A stretch of DNA of 18,567 bases. Source: SVTX01 sp045132775 (GTDB lineage Bacteria > Bacillota > Clostridia > Oscillospirales > CAG-272). Below the pieces are notes generated by a model, which ran no database searches, had not been told where the DNA came from, and saw only the letters and a list, made by a program, of their open reading frames with translations. Below, piece after piece: positions 7,177 through 15,539 of this stretch. The position numbers and the translations under genes are program-made. The stretch spans positions 1 to 18,567 of the forward strand of contig JBGUSX010000088.1 in the NCBI GenBank assembly GCA_045132775.1, written 5' to 3'. Each line of letters begins with the position of its first letter. The first letter of the stretch is position 1.

Positions 7177-7710
7177 ATGAAGATAATGAAGAAGATAGGC
7201 ATATTCGCACTCGTCGTTATCTTGCTGTTTTCCATGATGTCGTTGAGCGTTTTTGCGGCAGGTGAGTCGCAGGACGGATCAAGCGCGGCGCAGGACGGCA
7301 AGCTCGATATGGGACTCAAGCCCGAGGGATTTAATGACAGACTCGGATATGCGGTACAGGGAACCGTTACCGGAATACTGATGGTATTCGCGGTGCTGAC
7401 CCTCCTTTGCCTTATACTTTATGCTTCAAAGCTCTTTTTCTACGATATTCCCAATAGGAAGAAGGAGAAGAAAATAGCAAAGAAGGATGCAAAAGTCGAG
7501 GCAGGCATAGCTGAACAGAAAGAAAAAAGTGCATCGGAAGAGCCCGTGTCAGCGACCGCTTCGGCACAGGACGACGGTGAGCTTGTTGCGGTAATTACCG
7601 CGGCAGTTGCGGCTATGATAGAGAGCAGTGAATATAAGAACGAATTTGTCGGCGGATTCAGAGTCGTTTCCTTCAAGAGAAGTGAGAAGACCGCTTGGAA
7701 CAGAAAATAA
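7177..7710 (+). CDS. OadG-like sodium-pump decarboxylase gamma subunit
   Basis: The 177-residue membrane protein starts with a signal-like hydrophobic segment (about 7-27, SVFAAGE at its end). A transmembrane helix follows (about 62-88), then a charged Lys/Glu-rich stretch (94-122), a short acidic Ser/Ala linker, and a C-terminal ELVAVITAAVAAMIE segment (135-149). This layout is typical of OadG/MmdD gamma subunits, which hold the cytosolic carboxyltransferase to the membrane beta subunit. Sequence conservation in this family is weak, so the call rests on layout, the C-terminal motif and position between a carboxyltransferase and a biotin carrier. GGAGG lies six bases before the ATG, and the gap from the previous stop is only 17 bases. 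The extended N-terminal leader may be cleaved. Confidence 0.82.
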   Translation: MKIMKKIGIFALVVILLFSMMSLSVFAAGESQDGSSAAQDGKLDMGLKPEGFNDRLGYAVQGTVTGILMVFAVLTLLCLILYASKLFFYDIPNRKKEKKIAKKDAKVEAGIAEQKEKSASEEPVSATASAQDDGELVAVITAAVAAMIESSEYKNEFVGGFRVVSFKRSEKTAWNRK

Positions 7711-7736
7711 TTTGCGAAAGGGAAAAGGTAATAATA

Positions 7737-8132
7737 ATGAGAAGATTTAACGTAACCGTAAACGGTGTATCATACGACGTAGTAGTAGAAGAGGTTGGCG
7801 GCACTGTTGCACAGGCTCCCGCAGCGGCACCCGTTCAGGCTCCCGTGGCAGCTCCCGCTCCCACAGCGGCTCCCGCTCCCGCAGCGGCACCCAAGGCAGC
7901 CCCCGCAGGTACTGCAGGCGCAGTTGCAGTAAAGGCTCCTATGCCCGGAACTATCCTTAAGGTAAACGCAACCGCAGGCGCATCTGTTAAGAAGGGCGAC
8001 GTTCTTTGCGTGCTTGAGGCTATGAAGATGGAGAACGATATCTGCGCACCCAAGGATGGAACAGTTGCATCCGTAAACGTACAGAAGGGCGCATCCGTCA
8101 ATACAGACGACGTACTTGTAACTCTTAACTGA
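7737..8132 (+). CDS. Biotin carrier protein (biotin/lipoyl attachment domain)
   Basis: The 131-residue protein has a short N-terminal beta segment (RRFNVTVNGVSYDVVVEEV), an Ala/Pro-rich flexible linker (about 25-58) and a biotinyl domain (about 62-131). The EAMKMEND motif places the biotinylated lysine at K97. The prosthetic arm carries CO2 between the carboxyltransferases and the membrane pump. The linker is made of near-repeats of GCTCCCGCAGCGGCACCC type at DNA level. The frame extends 14 codons upstream and would overlap the gamma gene. ATG 7737 is preferred because MRRFNVTVNG is the normal family start and AAAGGG/AAGG lie upstream. It supplies biotin for both carboxyltransferases in the operon, neither of which has its own biotin domain. 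Confidence 0.93.
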   Translation: MRRFNVTVNGVSYDVVVEEVGGTVAQAPAAAPVQAPVAAPAPTAAPAPAAAPKAAPAGTAGAVAVKAPMPGTILKVNATAGASVKKGDVLCVLEAMKMENDICAPKDGTVASVNVQKGASVNTDDVLVTLN

Positions 8133-8169
8133 TAAAAATTCCCGAATTTAAAGAAAGGACATAAGAATT

Positions 8170-9378
8170 ATGTTTCAAGGTATCTTGGATACAATAACAA
8201 ATTTCTTGGAAAATACGGGAATTGCAAAGCTTTTCGGGTCTGATAACTATTGGCAGTATCTTGTGATGTATCTCATCGCAGGCGTGCTTATCTATTTTGC
8301 GATCGTAAGGAAATACGAGCCTCTTTTGCTCCTTCCCATCGCAATAGGTATGCTGCTTACCAACCTGCCGGGAGCTAATATGTTCCACTTTGAGATGTGG
8401 ATCAATGCCGAGGCACAGCCCAGCGTTTTAGAGTCTGTAAAGATGGTTATCGCCAACGGCGGACTCCTTGACCTGCTTTATATCGGTGTCAAGCTCGGTA
8501 TATACCCCTGCCTTATCTTCATAGGTATAGGTGCTATGACCGATTTTACTCCTCTTATTGCAAACCCCAAGTATTTCCTTATTGGCGCGGGCGCACAGAT
8601 AGGTGTGTTCGTTGCATTTGCGGCGGCGTTCCTTTCGGGACAGTTCACTATAGGTGAGGCGGCATCCATCGGTATTATCGGCGGTGCGGACGGACCTACG
8701 GCGATCCTTGTCACCAAAACTCTCGGTCCCGCTCTTCTCGGTGCTATCGCTATTGCGGCATATTCGTATATGGCGCTCATACCGATGATACAGCCCCCAT
8801 TTATGAAGATGCTCACAACAAAGAAGGAGCGCAAGATAAAGATGGATAAGCTCCGTTCCGTATCGCGCACCGAAAAGCTCATCTTCCCGATACTCGTAAC
8901 CGTTGTCGTCGGACTTATCGTTCCCGATGCGCTTCCTCTCGTAGGTTGCCTTATGTTCGGTAACATAATCAACGTCTGCGGAGTTACAGAGCGTATCTCC
9001 AAGACAGCTCAGAACGAGCTTATGAATATCGTAACGATATTCCTCGGAATCTCTGTCGGCGCAACTGCAACCGCAGAGAACTTCCTCTCGCTTCAGACAG
9101 TTATCATCATTTTGTGCGGACTCGCGGCATTCTGCGTTTCCACAATAGGCGGCCTTCTTACCGCAAAGCTAATGAACTGGATCTCGGGCGGAAAGATCAA
9201 CCCCCTTATCGGTTCTGCGGGTGTTTCCGCAGTTCCTATGGCGGCACGCGTTTCGCAGACCGTCGGACAGAAAGAGGATCCCTCCAACTTCCTGCTTATG
9301 CACGCAATGGGACCCAACGTCGCAGGTGTTATCGGCTCTGCCGTAGCTGCGGGTGTGTTCCTCAGCTGGATAGGCTAA
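8170..9378 (+). CDS. oadB: Sodium ion-translocating decarboxylase beta subunit (OadB/MmdB/GcdB family)
   Basis: The 402-residue polytopic membrane protein has about nine hydrophobic segments and the family's hallmark motif IGIIGGADGPTAI (167-179). D174 corresponds to the aspartate that binds sodium and takes part in carboxybiotin decarboxylation. A second conserved block, NPLIGSAGVSAVPMAARV (344-361), and the near C-terminal GPNVAGVIGSA (381-391) also match. The protein decarboxylates carboxybiotin and couples it to sodium export. Length is close to that of known beta subunits. AAAGGA precedes the ATG, 37 bases after the biotin carrier gene. Its presence makes the operon an energy-conserving decarboxylase and not an ATP-dependent carboxylase. 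Confidence 0.96.
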   Translation: MFQGILDTITNFLENTGIAKLFGSDNYWQYLVMYLIAGVLIYFAIVRKYEPLLLLPIAIGMLLTNLPGANMFHFEMWINAEAQPSVLESVKMVIANGGLLDLLYIGVKLGIYPCLIFIGIGAMTDFTPLIANPKYFLIGAGAQIGVFVAFAAAFLSGQFTIGEAASIGIIGGADGPTAILVTKTLGPALLGAIAIAAYSYMALIPMIQPPFMKMLTTKKERKIKMDKLRSVSRTEKLIFPILVTVVVGLIVPDALPLVGCLMFGNIINVCGVTERISKTAQNELMNIVTIFLGISVGATATAENFLSLQTVIIILCGLAAFCVSTIGGLLTAKLMNWISGGKINPLIGSAGVSAVPMAARVSQTVGQKEDPSNFLLMHAMGPNVAGVIGSAVAAGVFLSWIG

Positions 9379-9408
9379 AATTCTAAGAAAGGTTTGGTAA
9401 AAATATAA

Positions 9409-10809
9409 ATGGCACAGGTAAAGATCACCGAGACAGTACTTCGTGACTCTCACCAGTCTCTCGTGGCTACAAGAATGACCACCGAGGAGATGCTTCCCAT
9501 CCTTGAGACAATGGACAAGGTCGGATATCACTCCCTCGAGGCTTGGGGCGGTGCAACGTTTGACGCTTGTATGCGTTTTCTTAACGAGGATCCCTGGCAG
9601 AGACTCCGCACCATCAGAGATCACGTCAAGGATACAAAGCTCCAGATGCTCTTCCGCGGACAGAACATCCTCGGCTACCGTCACTATTCTGACGACGTAG
9701 TTGAATATTTCGTTCAGAAGTCCATCGCGAACGGTATCGATATTATAAGAATTTTCGATGCGCTTAACGATCCCCGTAACCTCAAGACCGCTATCAATGC
9801 GACAAAGAAGGAAGGCGGACACGTTCAGGCGGCGTTCAGCTACACAACAGGTCCCGTATATACCATGGACTACTACTCCGAGTACGCAAAGAGACTCGAG
9901 GATATGGGTGCGGATTCGATCTGTATCAAGGATATGGCAGGACTTCTCAAACCCTTCGATGCTTACGAGCTTGTCAAGACACTCAAGGAGAGCACAAGCC
10001 TCCCCATTCAGCTCCACACGCACTACACCGCAGGTCTTGCGTCTATGACACTTCTCAAGGCTATTGAGGCAGGCGTTGACGTAGTTGATACCGCGATCTC
10101 TCCTATGGCAATGGGTACTTCCCAGCCTCCTACGGAGACGATCGTTGCGACACTCCAGGGAACACAGTATGACACAGGCATCAGCCTTGAGGCTCTTGAT
10201 AAGGTCGCAAAGCACTTCAATCCTCTTCGCGAGAAGTATCTTGCAGAGGGACTCCTCAACCCCAAGGCACTCAAGGTAGACGCAAACGCGCTTATCTACC
10301 AGGTTCCCGGCGGAATGCTCTCCAACCTTATGAGCCAGCTCAAGCAGGCAGGTAAGGAGGATAAGCTCACCGAGGTTCTTGAAGAGGTACCGAGAGTAAG
10401 AGCGGACGTAGGATATCCTCCTCTCGTAACTCCCTCGTCGCAGATCGTCGGAACCCAGGCGGTTCTTAACGTGCTGAACGGTGAGAGATACAAGATGGTC
10501 ACCAAGGAGTTCAAGGGTGTCGTTCGCGGTGAGTACGGCAAGACTCCCGTAGCTATCGATCCCGAGTTTATAAAGAAGATACTCGGTGAGAACCCCGATC
10601 TCATCGACTACCGTCCCGCAGACGATCTTGCCCCCGAGCTTGACACTCTCCGTGCAAAGATCCCTGCAGGATATCTTGAGCAGGACGAGGACGTGCTTTC
10701 CTATGCACTCTTCGAGCAGGTCGCACTCAAGTTCTTTGAACACAGAAAGAACGAAAAGTACGGCATAGATGCAAATGCAAACGCAGAGAACAAGGTTCAC
10801 ACAGTTTAA
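9409..10809 (+). CDS. oadA: OadA-type carboxyltransferase subunit (pyruvate carboxylase subunit B / transcarboxylase 5S-like)
   Basis: The 466-residue cytosolic TIM-barrel enzyme begins with the family signature ITETVLRDSHQSL (6-18), where D13 is a metal ligand. LFRGQNILGY is at 81-90. ICIKDMAGLL (171-180) has K174, the lysine carbamylated in this family, and QLHTHYTAG (201-209) has H203 and H205 as metal ligands. A C-terminal conserved carboxylase domain follows. It transfers CO2 between oxaloacetate/pyruvate and biotin. Full OadA proteins are near 600 residues because they carry a C-terminal biotin domain. This one stops before it, so the separate carrier upstream must serve it. It lies 30 bases after oadB; the AAAGG site is rather far (about 17 bases) from the ATG. 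It is the last gene before the terminator. Confidence 0.95.
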   Translation: MAQVKITETVLRDSHQSLVATRMTTEEMLPILETMDKVGYHSLEAWGGATFDACMRFLNEDPWQRLRTIRDHVKDTKLQMLFRGQNILGYRHYSDDVVEYFVQKSIANGIDIIRIFDALNDPRNLKTAINATKKEGGHVQAAFSYTTGPVYTMDYYSEYAKRLEDMGADSICIKDMAGLLKPFDAYELVKTLKESTSLPIQLHTHYTAGLASMTLLKAIEAGVDVVDTAISPMAMGTSQPPTETIVATLQGTQYDTGISLEALDKVAKHFNPLREKYLAEGLLNPKALKVDANALIYQVPGGMLSNLMSQLKQAGKEDKLTEVLEEVPRVRADVGYPPLVTPSSQIVGTQAVLNVLNGERYKMVTKEFKGVVRGEYGKTPVAIDPEFIKKILGENPDLIDYRPADDLAPELDTLRAKIPAGYLEQDEDVLSYALFEQVALKFFEHRKNEKYGIDANANAENKVHTV

Positions 10810-10817
10810 TATATCCG

Positions 10818-10845
10818 AAAAGGAGCCCTCGGGCTCCTTTTTCCT
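10818..10845 (+). terminator. Intrinsic terminator of the decarboxylase operon
   Basis: AAAAGGAGCC (10818-10827) pairs with GGCTCCTTTT (10832-10841) around a four-base loop and is followed by TTCC. It lies nine bases after the oadA stop codon. Confidence 0.92.
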
Positions 10846-10881
10846 TTTGCAATATTCTTATATTTCTGCAATATGTTTATA

Positions 10882-10910
10882 TTGACAGAGAAAAACGTAA
10901 ATGTTATAAT
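10882..10910 (+). promoter_or_regulatory. Sigma-A promoter of the family 2 glycoside hydrolase gene
   Basis: Perfect TTGACA (10882-10887) and TATAAT (10905-10910) with a 17-base spacer lie about 72 bases upstream of the start codon. The leader has no clear operator palindrome. Confidence 0.92.
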
Positions 10911-10981
10911 GATAGGTGAATTGGAGATATTATATTTCCAAGGTCGTTGCAATTTGATTTCAAGACAGAAAGGAATCCAAA

Positions 10982-13759
10982 ATGTCAAGAATAATTATGA
11001 ATATGGACCGCGATTGGCGGTTTTTCAGAGGCGAACCTGTTACTGACAGTGGAAAGAGCAGTCATAGCTCGGACTACGCAAGCGCAAAAGCGGGAACTGC
11101 GCGCGGACCTGCGGGCAAGGTGTGGGGAGATAGCGAATGGAGAGTTGTAGATCTCCCTCACGACTATTACGCAGAGAGCGAAATGGATGCCGATAACAGA
11201 CACTCCCACGGCTACAGAAAAGAGGACGATGCCTGGTATCGCAAGGGATTTTTGCTCGACGAGTCGCTCTCGGGCAAGGAATTTATGCTCGTATTCGAGG
11301 GAACGAGCGTTAATGCGGAATTTTACGTCAACGGCTCTCTTATGGCGCGCTCATACAGCGCATATACCGAGAGTGCGTTCAATATAACAGACAGACTTTA
11401 TTTCGGAAACCACCCGAACGTCGTATCGGTACACATCAACGGTCACGTGACAGAGGGCTGGTGGTACGAGGGCGCGGGAATATACCGTCACGTTCGCCTT
11501 TACGTAAAGGACAAGCTCCATATCGCACACAACGGCGTTTTTGGTAAGCCCGTGCTCAAGGCAGGAACAAAGAATTCCTGGAACGTTGAAGTTGAGACAA
11601 TGCTCGAGAACAACTACTACGAGGAGAAGATCGGCTATGTCCGCTCGACGATCCTCGACGGCGAGACCGAAATAGTAACAAATACGACAAAGGCAATAAA
11701 TATCGCTTACGCATCAAAAAAGGCGGTCAATCAGACGCTTTCCGTAAGCCGTCCTACGCGCTGGGATGTTGACAACCCAAAGCTCTATAATCTCAAGGTA
11801 GACGTGCTTGACGAGAGCGGTGAGGTCATCGACTCTCACACCGAGCGCATAGGCTTCCGCACCTTCCGCATCGATGCAGATAAGGGATTTTTCCTCAACG
11901 GCAGGAGACTTCTCATTATGGGGACCTGCAATCACCAGGATCACGCAGGTGTCGGTGTCGCAGTGCCCGATTCTGTCATTTATTACCGAATTAAGCGACT
12001 CAAGGAGATGGGCACGAACGCATACCGTTGCTCGCACAACCTCCCCAATAAAGAGGTGCTTGACGCGTGTGACGAGCTTGGTATGATCGTTATGGACGAG
12101 AATCGCCGCTTTGAGTCGAACGACGAGGTACTTAACAACCTCGATATTATGGTCCGCCGCGACCGCAACCACCCCTCCGTCATTTTCTGGTCGCTCTTTA
12201 ACGAGGAGCCGCTCCAGAACACCGAGGAGGGCGCAAAGATGTTCCGTAGAATGAAGGCTTACGTCCGTCACCTTGACGACTCAAGACTCATCACGGGCGC
12301 GATCAACGGTCGAATGGAGGGCGCGGGACTTGAGATGGATGTCACGGGTATCAACTACACCATCCACAACTACGACTATAAAACGCTCGAATCCTTCCAT
12401 GCAAACTACCCGACTCAGCCTATCATCGGCTCGGAGAACAACAGTGCAGTCACCACGCGCGGATGCTACAAGAGCGACCGAGAGGTAGCGCAAGTGCTTT
12501 CAAACTACGACGAGGAGGCTGTTCCGTGGGGATGTACCATCCGCGAGAACTGGGATTTCACGGTTAAGCACGAGTGGTACGCGGGCTTCTTTATCTGGAC
12601 AGGATTTGACTACCGCGGCGAGCCTACGCCTTTCGTATGGCCCTCCGTATCCTCGCAGTTCGGAATAATGGACACCTGCGGATTTGCAAAGGATTCCTTC
12701 TATTATAACAAGGCTTGCATGGTTACGAAGCCCATGATACATCTCCTTCCGCACTGGAACTGGAAGAAGGGCGAGACCGTGCGCGTCGCCGCTCCTTCGA
12801 ACTGCGAGGAGGCAGAGCTCTTCCTCAACGGAAAGAGCCTTGGAAGGAAGGCGTGCGACCCCGTAAATACTGCCGAATGGCAGGTCGAGTTTGCACCCGG
12901 CAGACTCTTGGTCAAGGGCTATAAAAACTGTAAGTGCGTTGCAAAGGCGGAGCAGAGAACCGCAGGAAAGCCTTACGCTGTAAAGCTTATTCCCGAGATG
13001 CAGAGCATCAAGAACGACGGAGCGGATACCGCGGTCGTAAATATTGCGATAGTTGACAAGCGCGGCATTGTTTGCCCTACGGCTGACAACCTTGTAAAAT
13101 TCGAGATCGTAGGCGACGGATATATCCGCGGAGTCGGAAACGGCGATCCCAACTCGCACGAGTCAGATGTTCTCCCTGAAAGACACGCGTATTGCGGTCT
13201 TTGCCAGGCACTCGTCACGTCCGACCTCGATGCAAAGAGCATAAAGCTCATAGCTACCTCGGAAGGACTCGAAAGCGCAGAATGCGACTTTACCGTTGAG
13301 GCAGTCGAGCAGCCCGTATGTCCCGAGACTGCAAGGATCACGGTGCTTGATAAGTTCACAATGTCGAAGGTATATGATCTTGACGACAAGCCCGATCCGA
13401 ATATGTATATAAGCGACGACGATATGAACTCCTTTACACCCGTCGCGTTCGTACACGGCGCGCTTCAAAAGGACTTCACGGGCGGATACCGCATTTACAG
13501 AATGAAGACCAAGGTTACCTCAAGAACCGCAGATTACTTTATAAAATTCGTCTGGGGTCACTGGGACGGAGTTTTCGTCTATATAAACGGCAAGTGCGTG
13601 CTTGATCTTCCATGGAGACACGCAGGAGAGTATAAGACGGGCAAGTTCGCTCTTTGCGAGGGCGAGGAGATAGATATCCGAATTCTCGTTCACGCGCTCC
13701 CCGAGCACTCAAAATCAGGCGCAGGCTTTGCTGACGCGATCACGCTTGAAGAAGCTTGA
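10982..13759 (+). CDS. Glycoside hydrolase family 2 protein (beta-galactosidase-like)
   Basis: The 925-residue protein has no signal peptide, so it probably acts in the cytosol on imported oligosaccharides. The N-terminal sugar-binding jelly roll (about 1-180) has DLPHDYY and WWYEGAGIYRHV. An immunoglobulin-like domain follows (about 185-295), then the TIM barrel (about 298-590). The barrel has GTCNHQDHAGVG (314-325), the acid/base in FWSLFNEEP (402-410, E408) and the nucleophile in PIIGSEN (480-486, E485). Further beta domains (about 595-775) resemble the C-terminal GH2/DUF4982 type. A last 140-residue beta-rich domain (about 785-925, WGHWDGVFVYINGK) may bind carbohydrate. The start has AAAGGAA upstream. 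It is a single-gene unit between its own promoter and terminator. Beta-galactosidase is the likeliest activity, but GH2 also includes glucuronidases and mannosidases. Confidence 0.92.
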   Translation: MSRIIMNMDRDWRFFRGEPVTDSGKSSHSSDYASAKAGTARGPAGKVWGDSEWRVVDLPHDYYAESEMDADNRHSHGYRKEDDAWYRKGFLLDESLSGKEFMLVFEGTSVNAEFYVNGSLMARSYSAYTESAFNITDRLYFGNHPNVVSVHINGHVTEGWWYEGAGIYRHVRLYVKDKLHIAHNGVFGKPVLKAGTKNSWNVEVETMLENNYYEEKIGYVRSTILDGETEIVTNTTKAINIAYASKKAVNQTLSVSRPTRWDVDNPKLYNLKVDVLDESGEVIDSHTERIGFRTFRIDADKGFFLNGRRLLIMGTCNHQDHAGVGVAVPDSVIYYRIKRLKEMGTNAYRCSHNLPNKEVLDACDELGMIVMDENRRFESNDEVLNNLDIMVRRDRNHPSVIFWSLFNEEPLQNTEEGAKMFRRMKAYVRHLDDSRLITGAINGRMEGAGLEMDVTGINYTIHNYDYKTLESFHANYPTQPIIGSENNSAVTTRGCYKSDREVAQVLSNYDEEAVPWGCTIRENWDFTVKHEWYAGFFIWTGFDYRGEPTPFVWPSVSSQFGIMDTCGFAKDSFYYNKACMVTKPMIHLLPHWNWKKGETVRVAAPSNCEEAELFLNGKSLGRKACDPVNTAEWQVEFAPGRLLVKGYKNCKCVAKAEQRTAGKPYAVKLIPEMQSIKNDGADTAVVNIAIVDKRGIVCPTADNLVKFEIVGDGYIRGVGNGDPNSHESDVLPERHAYCGLCQALVTSDLDAKSIKLIATSEGLESAECDFTVEAVEQPVCPETARITVLDKFTMSKVYDLDDKPDPNMYISDDDMNSFTPVAFVHGALQKDFTGGYRIYRMKTKVTSRTADYFIKFVWGHWDGVFVYINGKCVLDLPWRHAGEYKTGKFALCEGEEIDIRILVHALPEHSKSGAGFADAITLEEA

Positions 13760-13779
13760 TTTATCTAAATAAAATACAG

Positions 13780-13806
13780 CCGACACGGAAAACCGTGTCG
13801 GTTTTT
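13780..13806 (+). terminator. Intrinsic terminator after the GH2 gene
   Basis: CCGACACGG (13780-13788) pairs perfectly with CCGTGTCGG (13793-13801) around AAAA and is followed by TTTTT. Confidence 0.95.
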
Positions 13807-13871
13807 GTATGCGATCGAATAAAGAAAACCTACCGAACACCCCAAACACACGACCGCATACCGAAAACGTG

Positions 13872-13901
13872 TTGACAATCAGCATTTTCGGGTGATATAA
13901 T
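13872..13901 (+). promoter_or_regulatory. Sigma-A promoter of the LytTR/ABC operon
   Basis: TTGACA (13872-13877) and TATAAT (13896-13901) have an 18-base spacer. Two TACCGAA copies lie upstream at 13831-13837 and 13859-13865 and could be regulator sites; this is speculative. Confidence 0.88.
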
Positions 13902-13949
13902 ATCAGCGTGGTAGGGAAAATCACTACGCGCGTAGAAATCGGAGGAAAA

Positions 13950-14384
13950 ATGAAGTACAGTATTATTATCGACAAAGAGAGAGACGAAGAGGTCATAATC
14001 TATGCAAAGGAGCGAAGCGAGATAGTCGATCGCCTCGAAGCTATGCTTAAAGAGGAAAAAAGCGACGTTATCGTGGGTGTTTGCGGCAACGATACCGCGA
14101 TCCTGAATATTAGCGATATCCTCTGCTTTACGGTCACGGACGGAATTACCTATGCCTTGACCGAAAAGGGAAAATTCAAGACAAAAATGCGCCTTTACCA
14201 AGCGGAAGAGAGCGGCGGAAGAGAATTTCTCAAGATAAATCAATCCTGCCTTGTCCGCATCAGTGCAATAGAGCGGTTTTCGGCATCGATCGGAGGCTCG
14301 CTCTCGGTGCATCTCAAGGGCGGACACTGTGACTACGTCTCTCGCAGACAGATGAAAAACGTTAAAGAAAGGATGGGTTTTTAA
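13950..14384 (+). CDS. LytTR-domain DNA-binding regulator (no receiver domain)
   Basis: The 144-residue protein has a short N-terminal part (1-45), predicted helical and charged, and a C-terminal LytTR DNA-binding domain (about 48-142). The typical FLKINQSCLVRISAIERF stretch (93-110) and the terminal YVSRRQMKNVKERMGF are visible. There is no phospho-acceptor receiver domain, so it is not a standard two-component regulator. The ATG at 13950 follows GGAGG at a good distance; the frame also allows an upstream GTG (13908) that lacks a ribosome site. It is one base from the following DUF3021 gene. Such pairs are known LytTR regulatory systems in which the membrane partner restrains the regulator. 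It probably controls its own operon and the ABC exporter. Confidence 0.92.
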   Translation: MKYSIIIDKERDEEVIIYAKERSEIVDRLEAMLKEEKSDVIVGVCGNDTAILNISDILCFTVTDGITYALTEKGKFKTKMRLYQAEESGGREFLKINQSCLVRISAIERFSASIGGSLSVHLKGGHCDYVSRRQMKNVKERMGF

Positions 14385-14385
14385 T

Positions 14386-14802
14386 ATGAATAAGTATTTT
14401 AAGGAATTTTTACACAGAGGACTCATGTTTGGCGGCTTCGGACCGATAATCGTAGGAACAGTTTTTGCGATACTCGGCGCAACACTTGAGGATTTCAGCA
14501 TTGGAGGCACAGAGATACTGCTTGCGATCGTGTCGACCTACCTGCTTGCTTTTTTGCACGCAGGAGTGAGCGTATTCAATCAGATAGAGCACTGGAGCAT
14601 CGCAAAGTCTCTTGCGTGCCACTTTGCAACGCTTTACGTGGCGTACACCCTGACCTACACGCTCAATACCTGGATACCGTTTGAGCCGATGGCATTGCTC
14701 ATCTTCACGGGAATCTTCGTCGCCGTGTATGCAGTAATATGGCTGATCGTGTTCTTCAGCGTCAAATCCGCGGAAAAGAGACTGAACAGGAAGCTTAGAT
14801 GA
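14386..14802 (+). CDS. DUF3021 membrane protein, partner of the LytTR regulator
   Basis: The 138-residue protein has four predicted membrane segments (about 10-32, 42-63, 70-92, 100-125) and a basic C-terminal tail (KSAEKRLNRKLR). Length, topology and position directly after a LytTR gene fit the DUF3021 family. The members I know of are membrane partners of LytTR regulators, likely inhibitory or sensory. The ligand is unknown. It starts one base after the LytTR stop, with AAAGGATGGG as ribosome site inside the previous gene, and its stop overlaps the ABC ATPase start (ATGA). The tight coupling suggests fixed stoichiometry. Confidence 0.88.
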   Translation: MNKYFKEFLHRGLMFGGFGPIIVGTVFAILGATLEDFSIGGTEILLAIVSTYLLAFLHAGVSVFNQIEHWSIAKSLACHFATLYVAYTLTYTLNTWIPFEPMALLIFTGIFVAVYAVIWLIVFFSVKSAEKRLNRKLR

Positions 14803-15539
14803 TGAAAAAAACATATTCAATAGAAATAAAGGAGCTGACAAAGCATTACGGAGACACCGTTGCGGTCGACGCACTTTCTCTTAACGTAGAGGAAGGAGAA
14901 TTGCTCTCTTTACTCGGCATCAACGGAGCAGGGAAAACGACAACGGTAAAAATGCTCTCCTGTCTGACACAGGCAACGTCGGGCGACGCAATTCTGCATG
15001 GAAAGAGCATAAAGACCGAGTCGGCAGAGGTAAGACCCTTGATTTCCGTATCTCCGCAGGAGACCGCGGTTGCGCAGGGGTTGTCCGTTAAGGAAAATTT
15101 GGAGCTGATATGCGGCGCGCACGGTTTTTCAAAGGAAAAACGCAGCGCAAAAATAAAAGAGCTCTCCGACAGGCTCGATCTTGGCGGTGTAATGAATAAA
15201 CGCGCGGGAAAGCTCTCGGGCGGATGGCAGAGAAGACTGAGTATCGCAATGGCGCTCATCAGCGAGCCAAAGATCCTCTTTCTCGACGAACCGACGCTCG
15301 GACTAGACGTTATCGCACGAAGCGACCTATGGGAAATAATACGCTCGCTGAAAGGCAAAACGACAGTGATACTGACCACGCACTATATGGAGGAAGCCGA
15401 GGCACTCTCCGACCGCATTGCGATAATGAAGGACGGAAAGCTGCTATTGTGCGATACCGCGGAAAATATCAAGAAAATGACAGAGACAGATAATTTTGAG
15501 CAAGCCTTCGTCCGCATAGTCAAGGGGGTGAGGGAATGA
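14799..15539 (+). CDS. ABC transporter ATP-binding protein (ABC-2 exporter type)
   Basis: The 246-residue ATPase has Walker A GINGAGKTT (40-48), Q-loop Q87, signature LSGGWQRR (139-146), Walker B ILFLDE (159-164) and the switch histidine in ILTTHYMEEA (191-200, H195). The set is intact, so it should hydrolyse ATP. Best resemblance is to drug, bacteriocin or polysaccharide exporters of the ABC-2 (DrrA-like) class. The start overlaps the DUF3021 stop. A second ATG lies three bases further on and could be the real start. The stop overlaps the permease start as ATGA. One permease gene follows, so the exporter is probably two ATPases plus a permease homodimer. Substrate unknown; antibiotic or peptide export is plausible for a LytTR-controlled unit. 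Confidence 0.93.
   Translation: MMKKTYSIEIKELTKHYGDTVAVDALSLNVEEGELLSLLGINGAGKTTTVKMLSCLTQATSGDAILHGKSIKTESAEVRPLISVSPQETAVAQGLSVKENLELICGAHGFSKEKRSAKIKELSDRLDLGGVMNKRAGKLSGGWQRRLSIAMALISEPKILFLDEPTLGLDVIARSDLWEIIRSLKGKTTVILTTHYMEEAEALSDRIAIMKDGKLLLCDTAENIKKMTETDNFEQAFVRIVKGVRE

Noticed and set aside
5855..7210. Long minus-strand open frame opposite the MmdA-like gene
   Set aside because: It has a Cys-, Arg- and Ser-rich low-plausibility translation and no ribosome site. The plus-strand frame is clearly the coding one.
7815..7910. Tandem GCTCCCGCAGCGGCACCC-like units as a DNA repeat or CRISPR-like array
   Set aside because: They encode the Ala/Pro linker of the biotin carrier, are in frame, and have no spacers.
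9169..10800. Long minus-strand open frame opposite oadB/oadA
   Set aside because: It is Cys/Leu/Arg-rich with no recognisable domain and lies opposite strongly conserved genes. It is a shadow produced by codon bias.
13908..13949. Upstream GTG start for the LytTR gene
   Set aside because: It sits at the predicted transcription start with no ribosome site, while the ATG at 13950 follows GGAGG.
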